A stretch of 53,777 nucleotides of DNA from an uncultured Flavobacteriaceae bacterium (GCA_938088195.1 CALKEO010000017.1:1-53777), one strand, 5' to 3'; shown: positions 36,298 through 44,943, counted from the stretch's first letter. Program-made: numbers and translations. Notes: a model not told the origin generated them from the letters alone.

Positions 36298-37893
36298 ATG
36301 AAAAAAAAGGATTATTTAAAATCTAAAAAACATATTGCAGAACACTCAAAGTGGGATAGAAGGGGTTTCTTAAAAACTTTAGGAATTGCTGGTGCTGGTG
36401 CTATTTCTTTTGGAAACAGTTCTTTATCAGTGCTCAATTCAAATTTTCTTACAAATGCATTAACCGGGTCTGTAAGTGATAGGTCTTTAGTTTTAATAAG
36501 ATTAAAGGGTGGTAATGATGGTCTTAATACAATAGTTCCGTTAAATCAATTTGACACATATGTAAATAAAAGACCTAAAATTCATATTCCTCAGTCCAAC
36601 TTAATCAAATTAAGCGATGATTATGCCATCCCTGATTTTATGAATAGTATTGAAAAATTGTGGAAAGATGGCAGTATGAAAGTAGTAAATGGTGTGGGTT
36701 ATGAAAATCCAAATGGCTCACATTTTAAATCATCAGATATTTGGGCTTCTGCCACAGATAATAAAGATATTTCAACAGGGTGGTTAGGGAGATATTATGA
36801 TGAAAAATATTTAGATTATTTGACAAACCCTCCAGAAAAACCTGTCGCAATTCAAATTGGAAGTAGAGGAAATTTAATTTTTAACGGAGATAAAACATCA
36901 TATGCATTCGCTGTTTCAAGCCCTGAAAGATTAAAAAAAGTAGCTGAAAATGGCACTTTATTTGACACAAATAACTTACCTGAATGCACTCATGGGGATC
37001 AAGTTGAGTTTCTTAGAAGAATTTCAAATGCTACTTTTAATTATGCATCTGTCATACAAGAGGCCTACAGTGAATCTGAAGCTTACAGTAAGTATGATTC
37101 AGATAATGATTTGGATACTCAGCTTAGTTTGGTTTCCAGACTCATAAAAGGTAATTTGGGTTCTAAAATCTATATGGTTTCTTTAGGTGGTTTTGATACT
37201 CACGGAAATCAGCCTGAAAGGCATCAAAAACTTTTAACCACACTATCCAATTCAATTAAAGTTTTTTACGATGATTTAAAATATTATGGTTTAGATAAAA
37301 AAGTACTTTCATTAACTTTTTCTGAATTTGGAAGAAGAGTCGCTGAAAATGGGTCTGAGGGAACAGACCATGGTACTGCAGCTCCAGTAATGTTGTTTGG
37401 ACCTGCTTTGAAGGGAAATGGATTTATTGGAAACCATCCCAGTTTGAGTGATTTGAACAACAGAGGAAACTTAAATCATAACTTAGATTTTAGATCTGTT
37501 TATACGACAATTTTAACTGACTGGTTATGTGGTGATAAAAAATTTATTACTAAAGCCATGCTAGGCAATGAATATTCTTTACTAGGTCTAGGTATTAACT
37601 GTAATGATGATGTGATAGATTTTGACGATATTATTCCCTATCATGCTGCAATATATGGTAGTTCTAAAGTAGATTTGAATTTAAGAATTAATCAGGATCA
37701 TTATATTAAAATATACGTTTATGATATTTTAGGAAGAAATCATGGACTTATTTACGATAATATACTTAGAAGAGGAACACATACTTTTCCTTTGTCAATT
37801 AATTCAAAAAGAAAATTATCAACTGGACAATATTTTTACAACATAAAAGTTGTTGGAGGAAATGATTTGAATAAATCTTTTATTGTAAAATAG
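36298..37893 (+). CDS. DUF1501 protein with Tat signal and T9SS-like C-terminus
   Basis: A 531-residue DUF1501 protein, related in fold to alkaline-phosphatase-like hydrolases. The N-terminus has a twin-arginine motif (DRRGFLKTLG, R21-R22) followed by a hydrophobic AGAGAISFG stretch. The core shows LVLIRLKGGNDGLNTIVP, GGFDTHGNQ and FSEFGRRVAENGSEGTDHG, all typical of the family. The last 80 residues (from about 450) look like a type A T9SS sorting domain: VYDILGRNHG, then LSTGQYFYNIKV and a terminal SFIVK. If both signals act, the protein crosses the inner membrane folded and is then secreted or surface-attached. It lies 2 bases after DUF1800. Confidence 0.88.
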   Translation: MKKKDYLKSKKHIAEHSKWDRRGFLKTLGIAGAGAISFGNSSLSVLNSNFLTNALTGSVSDRSLVLIRLKGGNDGLNTIVPLNQFDTYVNKRPKIHIPQSNLIKLSDDYAIPDFMNSIEKLWKDGSMKVVNGVGYENPNGSHFKSSDIWASATDNKDISTGWLGRYYDEKYLDYLTNPPEKPVAIQIGSRGNLIFNGDKTSYAFAVSSPERLKKVAENGTLFDTNNLPECTHGDQVEFLRRISNATFNYASVIQEAYSESEAYSKYDSDNDLDTQLSLVSRLIKGNLGSKIYMVSLGGFDTHGNQPERHQKLLTTLSNSIKVFYDDLKYYGLDKKVLSLTFSEFGRRVAENGSEGTDHGTAAPVMLFGPALKGNGFIGNHPSLSDLNNRGNLNHNLDFRSVYTTILTDWLCGDKKFITKAMLGNEYSLLGLGINCNDDVIDFDDIIPYHAAIYGSSKVDLNLRINQDHYIKIYVYDILGRNHGLIYDNILRRGTHTFPLSINSKRKLSTGQYFYNIKVVGGNDLNKSFIVK

Positions 37894-37894
37894 T

Positions 37895-38674
37895 TTAAAT
37901 ACTTGTAAATAGTTTATCCATTTTTTCGCTTTCTTCATCTGCTAAGACTTTATCTACTAATATTCTTCCACTATGTTCATCGGTTATAAGTTTTTTTCTT
38001 GAGGCAATATCCAATTGAACTTGAGGTGGAATTGTAAAAAAAGATCCGGCAGATGCTCCTCTTTCAACTGCAACCACTGCAAGACCATTTCTAACACTTG
38101 ATCTAATTTTTTTATAGGAAATAATTAGGGATTCATCGATTTTAGATTCAAACTCCTTAGATTTTTTTAAAAGTTCATTCTCTTCTTTTTCTGTTTCTTT
38201 TAAAATATCCCCGAGTTCATTTTTTTTATGATTTAAGTGTTCCTGTCTCTCGTTGAGTTTTTCAGTGTTTTGATCAATATTTTCTTTTTTAAACTCAATG
38301 GTAGCATTTAATTCTTTAATCTGCTTGGTGCAAAGTTCTATTTCAAGCTCTTGAAATTCAATTTCTTTACTCAATGATTCAAAAGCTCTATTGTTTCTAA
38401 CATTTTTCTGTTGATCATTATATTTTTTAATCATAGTCTTTGCATACTCAATAGTGTTTTGTTTAGATTTAATATCTTCAGAACATTGATCTAATTCCTC
38501 GTGTATTTTTGATATTCTAACCTCAAGACCAGCCACTTCATCTTCTAAATCTTCAACTTCAAGAGGAAGTTCTCCTCTAACACTTTTTATTTTATCAATC
38601 CTAGAATCAATTAGTTGTAAGTCGTACAACGCTCTTAGTCTATCTTCAACGGAAAATTCTTTTTTCTTTGCCAT
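37895..38674 (-). CDS. COG1579-type coiled-coil protein lacking its zinc ribbon
   Basis: A 259-residue protein with a long antiparallel coiled coil (about 20-180) followed by the conserved C-terminal region VVAVERGASAGSFFTIPPQ and a DEHSGRILVDK stretch. In COG1579 proteins this end normally holds a C4 zinc ribbon with a CxxCGRIL sequence. Here the cysteines are replaced (TDEHSGRIL) and no Cys occurs in the last 100 residues, so zinc binding is lost. The role of the family is not established. It follows nif3 with 2 bases between them, the usual flavobacterial pairing. Its stop is 1 base from the convergent DUF1501 stop. Confidence 0.85.
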   Translation of the reverse strand: MAKKKEFSVEDRLRALYDLQLIDSRIDKIKSVRGELPLEVEDLEDEVAGLEVRISKIHEELDQCSEDIKSKQNTIEYAKTMIKKYNDQQKNVRNNRAFESLSKEIEFQELEIELCTKQIKELNATIEFKKENIDQNTEKLNERQEHLNHKKNELGDILKETEKEENELLKKSKEFESKIDESLIISYKKIRSSVRNGLAVVAVERGASAGSFFTIPPQVQLDIASRKKLITDEHSGRILVDKVLADEESEKMDKLFTSI

Positions 38675-38676
38675 AA

Positions 38677-39456
38677 TTAAAAGTAGTTAACAGGGTTTGT
38701 ATTTGATTTTGATATAATGCAGGCAAACTTAGGAATTTTTTTTGTAAGAAATTTTAAAATAAGTTCTTTTGTGTATTGTTCGCTTTCAAAATGACCTATA
38801 TCTAATAACAAAATTTTATTTTCCGCTTTAAAATAGTCATGATATTTTAAATCTGCAGTTATAAAACAATCAACTCCGGCTTCAATAGCTTTTTCTATAG
38901 CAAAACTTCCCGACCCACCTAAAACAGCAACAGTTTTTATTTTTTTACTTAATAAAGGTGAGTGCTTTATTGTATTGGTATTCATTTTATCTTTTACATA
39001 GCTTAGTAAGTCTTTTTCAAACAACTCTTCTTTAAGTTCTCCTATCATTCCCATTCCACCCTTAAAATTTGTTTTTGGAATTAATATTTTAGTGTTATGC
39101 AAGTCCAAATTTTTAGCAATTTGAAAGTTTACACCCTTGGGGTGATTGTCTAGATTAGTATGTATAGCATAAATATTTATGTTATTCAAAATACACTTAC
39201 TTATTACTCTTTCAACATAGGTTTTATTAGTTAGTTTTTTTAATCCATTAAATATTATTGGATGAAAACTAATAATCAAATCACAGTTCTTCTCTATAGC
39301 TTCATCAACAACATTTTCTAAAGTATCTAAGGTTATTATAGCTTTAGAAACAATTGAAGATTCATTTCCCAAAATCAAACCAACATTATCAAAATCTTCT
39401 GCCGTATTTAAAGGGGCCCATTTTTCAATAGTATCAATAATTCTTTTTAATTTCAA
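38677..39456 (-). CDS. Nif3-like dinuclear metal-centre protein (TTG start)
   Basis: A 259-residue member of the Nif3/YbgI family, which forms hexamers with a two-metal site. Ligand candidates are H65 (SFHPIIF), H99 and D103 (HTNLD), and H222/E226 (DIGHFESE). Many Bacteroidota homologues are about 365 residues with an inserted PII-like domain; this one lacks the insert and has the short YbgI-like layout. There is no in-frame ATG near the start: TTG at 39456 gives MKLKRIIDTIEKWAPL, which matches the family N-terminus. It is co-directional with the COG1579 gene and divergent from lpxK. The biochemical activity of the family is unsettled. Confidence 0.9.
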   Translation of the reverse strand: MKLKRIIDTIEKWAPLNTAEDFDNVGLILGNESSIVSKAIITLDTLENVVDEAIEKNCDLIISFHPIIFNGLKKLTNKTYVERVISKCILNNINIYAIHTNLDNHPKGVNFQIAKNLDLHNTKILIPKTNFKGGMGMIGELKEELFEKDLLSYVKDKMNTNTIKHSPLLSKKIKTVAVLGGSGSFAIEKAIEAGVDCFITADLKYHDYFKAENKILLLDIGHFESEQYTKELILKFLTKKIPKFACIISKSNTNPVNYF

Positions 39457-39468
39457 AATGTTTTTTTA

Positions 39469-39476
39469 CAAAGTTA
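39469..39476 (-). promoter_or_regulatory. -7 box for the nif3-COG1579 operon
   Basis: On the minus strand TAACTTTG fits TAnnTTTG, 12 bases before the TTG start of nif3. No -33 TTTG is evident. The predicted leader is very short. Confidence 0.45.
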
Positions 39477-39520
39477 TAAATTATTGATTCAACTAAATTT
39501 TAAATTTATAATTTAGTGTA

Positions 39521-40534
39521 ATGTCACTTTTTAGAATAATTTTTTACCCATTTTCTTTATTATATTTTGTTTTAACAAGTTTAAGGAACAGAATGTTTGA
39601 TATAGGACTTTTAAAATCTAAGTCTTTTAATATTCCTCTTATTGGAATTGGAAATTTAAGTTCTGGTGGTACAGGAAAAACTCCAATGGTAGAGTATATT
39701 TTCGCGAATTTTAGTAATAATTTTCATTTATCATTATTAAGTAGAGGTTATAAAAAAAATCGATCAGGATATATTAAAGCCTCTGAAAAATCAAGTGCAA
39801 ATTCCATTGGAGATGAACCATATCAAATTTTTAGAAAGTTTAATAATATTAAAGTAGCAGTTGATGAAAATAGGGTTAGAGGTGTTGAAAATTTGATAAA
39901 CGAAGAACCAAAATTACAAGCTATAATTCTAGATGATTGTTTTCAGCACCGATATGTATCATTAAAATTAAATATTCTACTAACAACATACACTAACCCA
40001 TTTTTTAAAGATTATTTATTGCCCTATGGAAATTTGAGAGAATCACGCAATGGTTTTCAAAGAGCAAATATAATAGTAGTTACAAAATGTCCAGTAGATT
40101 TAAAAGCTACGGAAATGAATAAATTTCGTTCATCTTTGAAATTAGAAACTAATCAAAGTTTATTTTTCACATCTGTTCAATATAATAACATATTAAATGG
40201 TAAAAGAAACATTTCCATTAAGGAGCTTCAAGATTCCAAAGTACTTTTAATAACAGGAATAGCTAATAACTTGTCAATACTTAAATATTTGAAACATAAT
40301 AAAATTGAATTTGAGCATTTGAATTTTTCTGATCATCATAACTATTCTAATAACGATATAAATAAAATTGGAAAAAAATATTGTGATTATAATATAATTA
40401 CTACAGAAAAGGATTATGTAAAATTAAGTGATTTTGAAATGAAAAATAATTTATATTATTTAGAAATTAAAACAAATTTTTTGATGGATGAAGACCTTTT
40501 TAAAAATATAATCAGTAAAACTATAACTAATTAA
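39521..40534 (+). CDS. lpxK: Tetraacyldisaccharide 4'-kinase
   Basis: LpxK phosphorylates the lipid A disaccharide at the 4' position, a late step of lipid A synthesis at the inner membrane. The P-loop GNLSSGGTGKTP lies at residues 44-55, after an N-terminal membrane-associated helix (about 1-20). LPYGNLRESRNGFQRA near 168-183 and FSDHHNYSNNDI near 268-279 are family landmarks. At 337 residues it is full length. It is divergent from nif3 and overlaps the convergent lipA by 8 bases. Confidence 0.95.
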   Translation: MSLFRIIFYPFSLLYFVLTSLRNRMFDIGLLKSKSFNIPLIGIGNLSSGGTGKTPMVEYIFANFSNNFHLSLLSRGYKKNRSGYIKASEKSSANSIGDEPYQIFRKFNNIKVAVDENRVRGVENLINEEPKLQAIILDDCFQHRYVSLKLNILLTTYTNPFFKDYLLPYGNLRESRNGFQRANIIVVTKCPVDLKATEMNKFRSSLKLETNQSLFFTSVQYNNILNGKRNISIKELQDSKVLLITGIANNLSILKYLKHNKIEFEHLNFSDHHNYSNNDINKIGKKYCDYNIITTEKDYVKLSDFEMKNNLYYLEIKTNFLMDEDLFKNIISKTITN

Positions 40535-41471
40535 TATGCTTTTGGGCTTTGTATGAAGATCTAACCAGTGGGCCGCTTTCAACATGTTTAAATCCTAAAT
40601 CAATTGCAAATTCTTCATATTTTTTAAATTGTCTTGGTTCAATAAACTGTTTTACCGGAAGATGTTTTTTTGAAGGTTGTAGATATTGACCAATGGTAAC
40701 AATATCAACATTATGATTTTTTAAATCAATCAAAGATTGAAATACTTCACTTTCCTTTTCACCAAGTCCAAGCATTATCCCAGACTTAGTTCTATTAATA
40801 CCATTTAGTTTTAAATACTTTAAAACATTTAAACTTCTATCGTATTTAGCTTGAATTCTAACTTCCCGTGTTAATCTTCTAACTGTTTCCATATTATGAG
40901 AAACAACCTCTGGATTAACATCAATAATTTTATCCAAATGTTTTTCGATTCCCTGAAAATCTGGAATTAAAGTTTCAAGGGTTGTTGAGGGATTTAATCT
41001 TCTGATAGCTTTTACAGTTTCTGTCCATATAAGTGTACCCATATCTTTTAAATCGTCTCTATCTACAGAAGTTATAACAGCATGCTTGATATTCATTATT
41101 TTTATTGAATTAGCAACTTTTTCAGGTTCAGCCCAGTCAATTTTTTCTGGTTTTCCAGTCTTAACTCCACAAAAGCCACATGATCTTGTGCATATATTAC
41201 CTAAAATCATAAAAGTAGCAGTTCCTTCACCCCAACATTCACCCATATTTGGGCAACTGCCAGAGGAACATATAGTATTTAAATTGTATTTATCGACTAA
41301 ACCTCTAAGTTCAGTATACTTTTTACCTGTTGGGAGTTTTACTCTTATCCACTTTGGTTTTTTAGCTATTTTATTTAAAGGATTTGAAGACTTAAGGTTT
41401 GCATTAGAAATTTCAAGACTTTTCCATTGTTTTTTTTCTTCAACTAATTCTTTTGATATAATTACTGACAT
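40527..41471 (-). CDS. lipA: Lipoyl synthase
   Basis: LipA inserts two sulfur atoms into protein-bound octanoyl groups made by LipB. Two 4Fe-4S cysteine sets are intact: auxiliary C68, C73, C79 (CSSGSCPNMGEC) and radical-SAM C94, C98, C101 (CTRSCGFC). The C-terminal VESGPLVRSSYKA includes the conserved serine region. The length of 314 residues is normal. It overlaps lpxK by 8 bases at the 3' ends. Its partner lipB lies at 14.6 kb, so the two are not in one operon here. Confidence 0.97.
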   Translation of the reverse strand: MSVIISKELVEEKKQWKSLEISNANLKSSNPLNKIAKKPKWIRVKLPTGKKYTELRGLVDKYNLNTICSSGSCPNMGECWGEGTATFMILGNICTRSCGFCGVKTGKPEKIDWAEPEKVANSIKIMNIKHAVITSVDRDDLKDMGTLIWTETVKAIRRLNPSTTLETLIPDFQGIEKHLDKIIDVNPEVVSHNMETVRRLTREVRIQAKYDRSLNVLKYLKLNGINRTKSGIMLGLGEKESEVFQSLIDLKNHNVDIVTIGQYLQPSKKHLPVKQFIEPRQFKKYEEFAIDLGFKHVESGPLVRSSYKAQKHIN

Positions 41472-41513
41472 AAATATTATTGATTGTAAAGTTACAAACT
41501 ATAAATTAATTTT

Positions 41514-42725
41514 TTACAAAATACTTAAATACCATAATGCAAAGCAAGTCAAAAATATAATTCCTACTAAACTTAAGAGATTAATGAGCATTGAAGGTCT
41601 AAATTCTTTGGGTGTGAGTTTACTATTTATGAGCTTAAGATTTACAATCGCATAAAAGGGAGCTGTAATGAAAGAAAGAATAGTAGCTATTTTTACAAGA
41701 AAGCCCATTTCTGAAATAAAAAAAACGAAAATAAATAAAGTTCCTGCACCTAAAATCAAAATCCATAAATTATAACTAGCTATTTGATTTAAACCCAATA
41801 ATTTAAATGTTTTTTGCATAGCTCTTGGAGAGGCATCTAAACAAGTTATTGTAGTGCTAAACATTGTAGTAAAAGCTGCAATTGCAATCAATAGAAAAGC
41901 TTCATTTCCAATGGAATTTGTGTAAAGATTTATTAATTGTTTTGCGAATGTACCACCTTGATTTGAGAAAGTTTCTCCGCTGTTGTACATTACAAATGCC
42001 CCTAATCCAACAAAACATAAACTAAGTACTATTGTTGTTATATAGCCGATATTAAAATCAAAAATCATTTCATTTTTTGTAATTCTTTTTTCTTTTTTCT
42101 TTTTTTCAAGCGTCCAAATCGATTGCCAAATGGAAATATCAAGTGGAGCAGGCATCCAACCAATAAATGCCACTAAAAACGCAATTCCAGCAGCTTCTTT
42201 AGGAAATATTTGAGTTAATTCAAATGAGCTAGTGGTATTAACTCCAGCTGTTACTACGGCGAGTAATGTGCTTATTGTTAAAATCACAATAACAAATTTT
42301 ATTAAATTATCAAGAACTTTATATTTTCCAACTAATAATATAAATAAACATATAATAATTATGATGCAGGCCCAAATTGTTATGTTTGAAGTTATTCCAA
42401 AAAGTTCAATAGCTAATCCTGCAGTCACAATTGTTACTGCAGTTTGGATTGTAAACATGGTGACAAGGGACAGAATTAGATAGGCTACCAATACATATTT
42501 ATTTAATTTAAAATACCCTTCTAGCAAACTTTCACCTGTTGCTAAAGAATATTTGGGTCCAAATAAGAAAAAAGGATATTTAAATAAATTTGAAAGTAAA
42601 AGTGCCCATAATAATCCAAAACCAAAATCTGCTCCAGCTCTAGTTGATTGTACTAAATGTGAAACACCTATAGCAGCTCCTGCAAATAGCAGTCCAGGGC
42701 CTAATTTTTTAAAAATGTTAATCAT
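41514..42725 (-). CDS. Nramp-like transporter with non-canonical metal site
   Basis: A 403-residue inner-membrane protein with about 11 hydrophobic segments and the Nramp/LeuT-like layout. The first helix aligns with Nramp TM1 (GPGLLFAGAAIG, then RAGADFG), but the metal-binding DPGN is replaced by GVSH (residues 20-23). In TM6 the MPHN motif is replaced by MPAP (191-194), so only the methionine is kept. A typical Mn/Fe Nramp is therefore unlikely; substrate and direction are open. The gene overlaps the 3' end of the sigma-factor gene by 8 bases and is last in the DUF1573-murB-(small Cys protein)-sigma operon. Confidence 0.8.
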   Translation of the reverse strand: MINIFKKLGPGLLFAGAAIGVSHLVQSTRAGADFGFGLLWALLLSNLFKYPFFLFGPKYSLATGESLLEGYFKLNKYVLVAYLILSLVTMFTIQTAVTIVTAGLAIELFGITSNITIWACIIIIICLFILLVGKYKVLDNLIKFVIVILTISTLLAVVTAGVNTTSSFELTQIFPKEAAGIAFLVAFIGWMPAPLDISIWQSIWTLEKKKKEKRITKNEMIFDFNIGYITTIVLSLCFVGLGAFVMYNSGETFSNQGGTFAKQLINLYTNSIGNEAFLLIAIAAFTTMFSTTITCLDASPRAMQKTFKLLGLNQIASYNLWILILGAGTLFIFVFFISEMGFLVKIATILSFITAPFYAIVNLKLINSKLTPKEFRPSMLINLLSLVGIIFLTCFALWYLSIL

Positions 42726-43260
42726 GACTTATTAGTTCAGCTAAAATTCTTTTTGCTCTCATGACTCTAATCTTTATGTTATTGATTGGTTGATTTAGTT
42801 TTTTGGAAATTTCTTTGTAGCTAAGTTCATTAAAGTATCTAAGCTCAATAACCTTTTTATAAATTGGTTTTAATTGATTTATTTTATTTTTTAACGATTT
42901 TAATTTTTGCTCGTTTATAAGGTCATCTTCGGGACTTGGTGAACTTTCCTTTATATCAATTAAATTTTTTGATTTGACTATAACAAGTTTATTTTTTCTT
43001 AATTTATCAATATGTAAATTTTTAGAAATAGTTATTAGCCATGTTTTGAACACATACTTGTGATTATAAGTATTTATTTTTTCAAAGGCTTTTGTAAAGC
43101 TTTCAATGGTGATATCCTCAGCTACAGATTCATTATTAACTCTTTTTAATTGAAAATTAAAAACATCATCCCAATAGGCATTAAGTAAATAATTAAAAGC
43201 ATTTTGGTTGTTGTCCTTTGCAAGATTAATTTGATTTCTAATAATTTTATTTTCAGTCAA
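42718..43260 (-). CDS. ECF sigma factor (TTG start)
   Basis: A 180-residue sigma-70 family factor with regions 2 and 4 only. Region 2 spans about 20-85 (AFNYLLNAYWDDVFNF, ESVAEDITIESFTKAFE, FKTWLITISKNLHIDKLRK). Region 4 spans about 118-172 (INQLKPIYKKVIELRYF, LSYKEISKKLNQPINNIKIR). No ATG is available: TTG at 43260 gives MTENKIIRNQINLA, with a stop a few codons upstream. No anti-sigma gene is adjacent; the next gene is the Nramp-like transporter with an 8-base overlap. Its regulon is unknown. The upstream neighbour stop is 4 bases away. Confidence 0.92.
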   Translation of the reverse strand: MTENKIIRNQINLAKDNNQNAFNYLLNAYWDDVFNFQLKRVNNESVAEDITIESFTKAFEKINTYNHKYVFKTWLITISKNLHIDKLRKNKLVIVKSKNLIDIKESSPSPEDDLINEQKLKSLKNKINQLKPIYKKVIELRYFNELSYKEISKKLNQPINNIKIRVMRAKRILAELISHD

Positions 43261-43264
43261 AATA

Positions 43265-43468
43265 TTAGTTCAAATTCATTTTAGGTTCCTTACATTCTGC
43301 TTGATCAGGAAGTTTTCCACATATTCCACACGGTTCATTACTTTTATTCAAAAAAGGGCTAGCACTTGCACATGTTCCAGCAAATTTCCCATTTTTTTTC
43401 AATATTATTTTGATTGCTATTCCAGCAAATGCAATACCTAATAACAAAAAAGTAATTACAAATAACAT
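43265..43468 (-). CDS. Small Cys-rich membrane protein (possibly NqrM-like)
   Basis: A 67-residue protein with one N-terminal membrane helix (LFVITFLLLGIAFAGIAI) and a cysteine-rich tail: C33, C47, C50 and C59 (FAGTCASASPFL, EPCGICGK). This resembles flavobacterial proteins annotated as membrane or secreted protein, and loosely NqrM (DUF539), which delivers iron to Na+-NQR. The NqrM assignment is a guess from the single helix and Cys spacing. It lies 3 bases after murB and 4 bases before the sigma gene. Confidence 0.6.
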   Translation of the reverse strand: MLFVITFLLLGIAFAGIAIKIILKKNGKFAGTCASASPFLNKSNEPCGICGKLPDQAECKEPKMNLN

Positions 43469-43471
43469 AAT

Positions 43472-44491
43472 TTAATTTTCAATTATATTGACTTCTTCTT
43501 CAAGCAATATATTAAATTTTCTTAATACAGCATTTTTAATTTTTTGAGCAAAATTAAAAATTTCTTTTCCAGTGGCTTTTCCGTGATTTACAATAATTAA
43601 AGCATGAGCTTTGTGAGTTCCAGTATTACCTTCCTTTTTACCCTTAAAACCACACTTTTCAATTAACCAAGCCGCCGGAACTTTAACTTTATCTGGGGAA
43701 ACATTAAAAAAAGGAACATTATTCTGAGTTTCATTTAATTTTTTAAAATCAATTAAAGAAATGATAGGATTTTTAAAAAAACTACCACAATTACCTATAA
43801 TTTTAGGATCAGGTAATTTACTATTTCTTATTTCAATGACTGAGTTAGAGATATCTTTAATGGTTGGTTCAGTAATATTTTTATTTATTATGTGTTTTTT
43901 TAGAGGCTCGTACGATAAATTAATTTTATGATTTTTTTTAGAAAGTCTAAAAGATACATTTGAAATAATGTATTTATTTTTGAGGTCTTTTTTAAAAATA
44001 GAACTTCTGTATGAAAAATCACATTCATTGCTATTGAATATTTTTATAGTTCCTGATTCTACAGAAACTGCTCGACATCTTAAAAAACAATCTTTTAATT
44101 CAACTCCATAGGCTCCAATATTTTGAATCGGAGCACTACCTACATTTCCAGGAATCAGACTTAAATTTTCTAAACCCCCATAGTTTCTTTGAATACTCCA
44201 ATTAACTAAATCATCCCATTTTTCGCCGGCTCCAACAGATATATCTATATGTTTACTTGTTTCACTTGTAATCGTAATACCCTTAATTTCAATTTTTATG
44301 ATATTGGTATCAATATTGTTTTTAAAAAGAATGTTGGTTCCCCCACCTAGTATAATGGGACTAGAGAAACTGATTCGTTCAAGAAACTCTGTAATTTTTT
44401 GTTCTGAATTGGCAATAGTAAATTTTGTAGAAATGGCGTTCACTCCAAAACTATTATATGATTTGAGAGATGTTTTCTTAGTCTTTTGCAA
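43472..44491 (-). CDS. murB: UDP-N-acetylenolpyruvoylglucosamine reductase (TTG start)
   Basis: MurB reduces UDP-GlcNAc-enolpyruvate to UDP-MurNAc in peptidoglycan synthesis. FAD-binding GGGTNILFK lies at 49-57, LIPGNVGSAPIQNIGAYG near 123-140, and the catalytic serine sits in NCGSFFKNP near 230. The C-terminal ELLEEEVN-type glutamate is present as LLEEEVNIIEN. At 339 residues it is full length. No ATG exists in range: TTG at 44491 gives MQKTKKTSLKSYNSFGV, which fits family N-termini. It follows DUF1573 by 32 bases and precedes the Cys-rich membrane protein by 3. Confidence 0.95.
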   Translation of the reverse strand: MQKTKKTSLKSYNSFGVNAISTKFTIANSEQKITEFLERISFSSPIILGGGTNILFKNNIDTNIIKIEIKGITITSETSKHIDISVGAGEKWDDLVNWSIQRNYGGLENLSLIPGNVGSAPIQNIGAYGVELKDCFLRCRAVSVESGTIKIFNSNECDFSYRSSIFKKDLKNKYIISNVSFRLSKKNHKINLSYEPLKKHIINKNITEPTIKDISNSVIEIRNSKLPDPKIIGNCGSFFKNPIISLIDFKKLNETQNNVPFFNVSPDKVKVPAAWLIEKCGFKGKKEGNTGTHKAHALIIVNHGKATGKEIFNFAQKIKNAVLRKFNILLEEEVNIIEN

Positions 44492-44523
44492 ATTATAAAT
44501 ACTTCTTAAAAAAATAGATTAAT

Positions 44524-44928
44524 CTATTTTTCTTTTTCCTGATCCTCTTCGGGTTCAGGTAAAACTTCACCTTTAATTCTTAATATGACATTAGGTGTTT
44601 TAGCATTGGAATTAACAGTGATAGCTTTTTGAAAAAGACCAGTCCTTTTCGTATCATACTCAACTTCAATAGTACCAGATTCGCCAGGTTGAATTGGTTT
44701 TTCAGGTTTTTTTGGAATTGTACATCCGCAAGATGAAAATATTCTTGAAAAAATTAAAGGGGAATTTCCAGTGTTTTTAAACTCGAATGTTTTTTTACCA
44801 TTGTCTCCATTTTCAATTGTTCCATAATCAATTAACGTCTCCTTGAAGGAAATTTCAGCGATATTTTCTTGAGATAAAACAGGTGATGAACTGAGTACTA
44901 AACAAATAATTAATAGAAGTCTTTTCAT
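44524..44928 (-). CDS. DUF1573 exported protein
   Basis: A 134-residue secreted or periplasmic protein with a signal peptide ending near PVLSQ (residue 20). The mature part is one immunoglobulin-like DUF1573 domain: IDYGTIENGDNGKKTFEFKN, a CGC (C67, C69) in FSSCGCTIPKKP, and GESGTIEVEYDTKRTGLF. A Glu/Pro-rich tail (EPEEDQEKEK) ends the protein. It is the first gene of an operon with murB, the small Cys protein, sigma and the Nramp-like gene. The function of DUF1573 in Bacteroidota is unknown. Confidence 0.9.
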   Translation of the reverse strand: MKRLLLIICLVLSSSPVLSQENIAEISFKETLIDYGTIENGDNGKKTFEFKNTGNSPLIFSRIFSSCGCTIPKKPEKPIQPGESGTIEVEYDTKRTGLFQKAITVNSNAKTPNVILRIKGEVLPEPEEDQEKEK

Positions 44929-44943
44929 ATTTTCAATTTTGAT

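Noticed and set aside
41086-41655. A 189-codon frame antisense to lipA and the Nramp-like gene
   Set aside because: It crosses two well-supported genes and has no family features.
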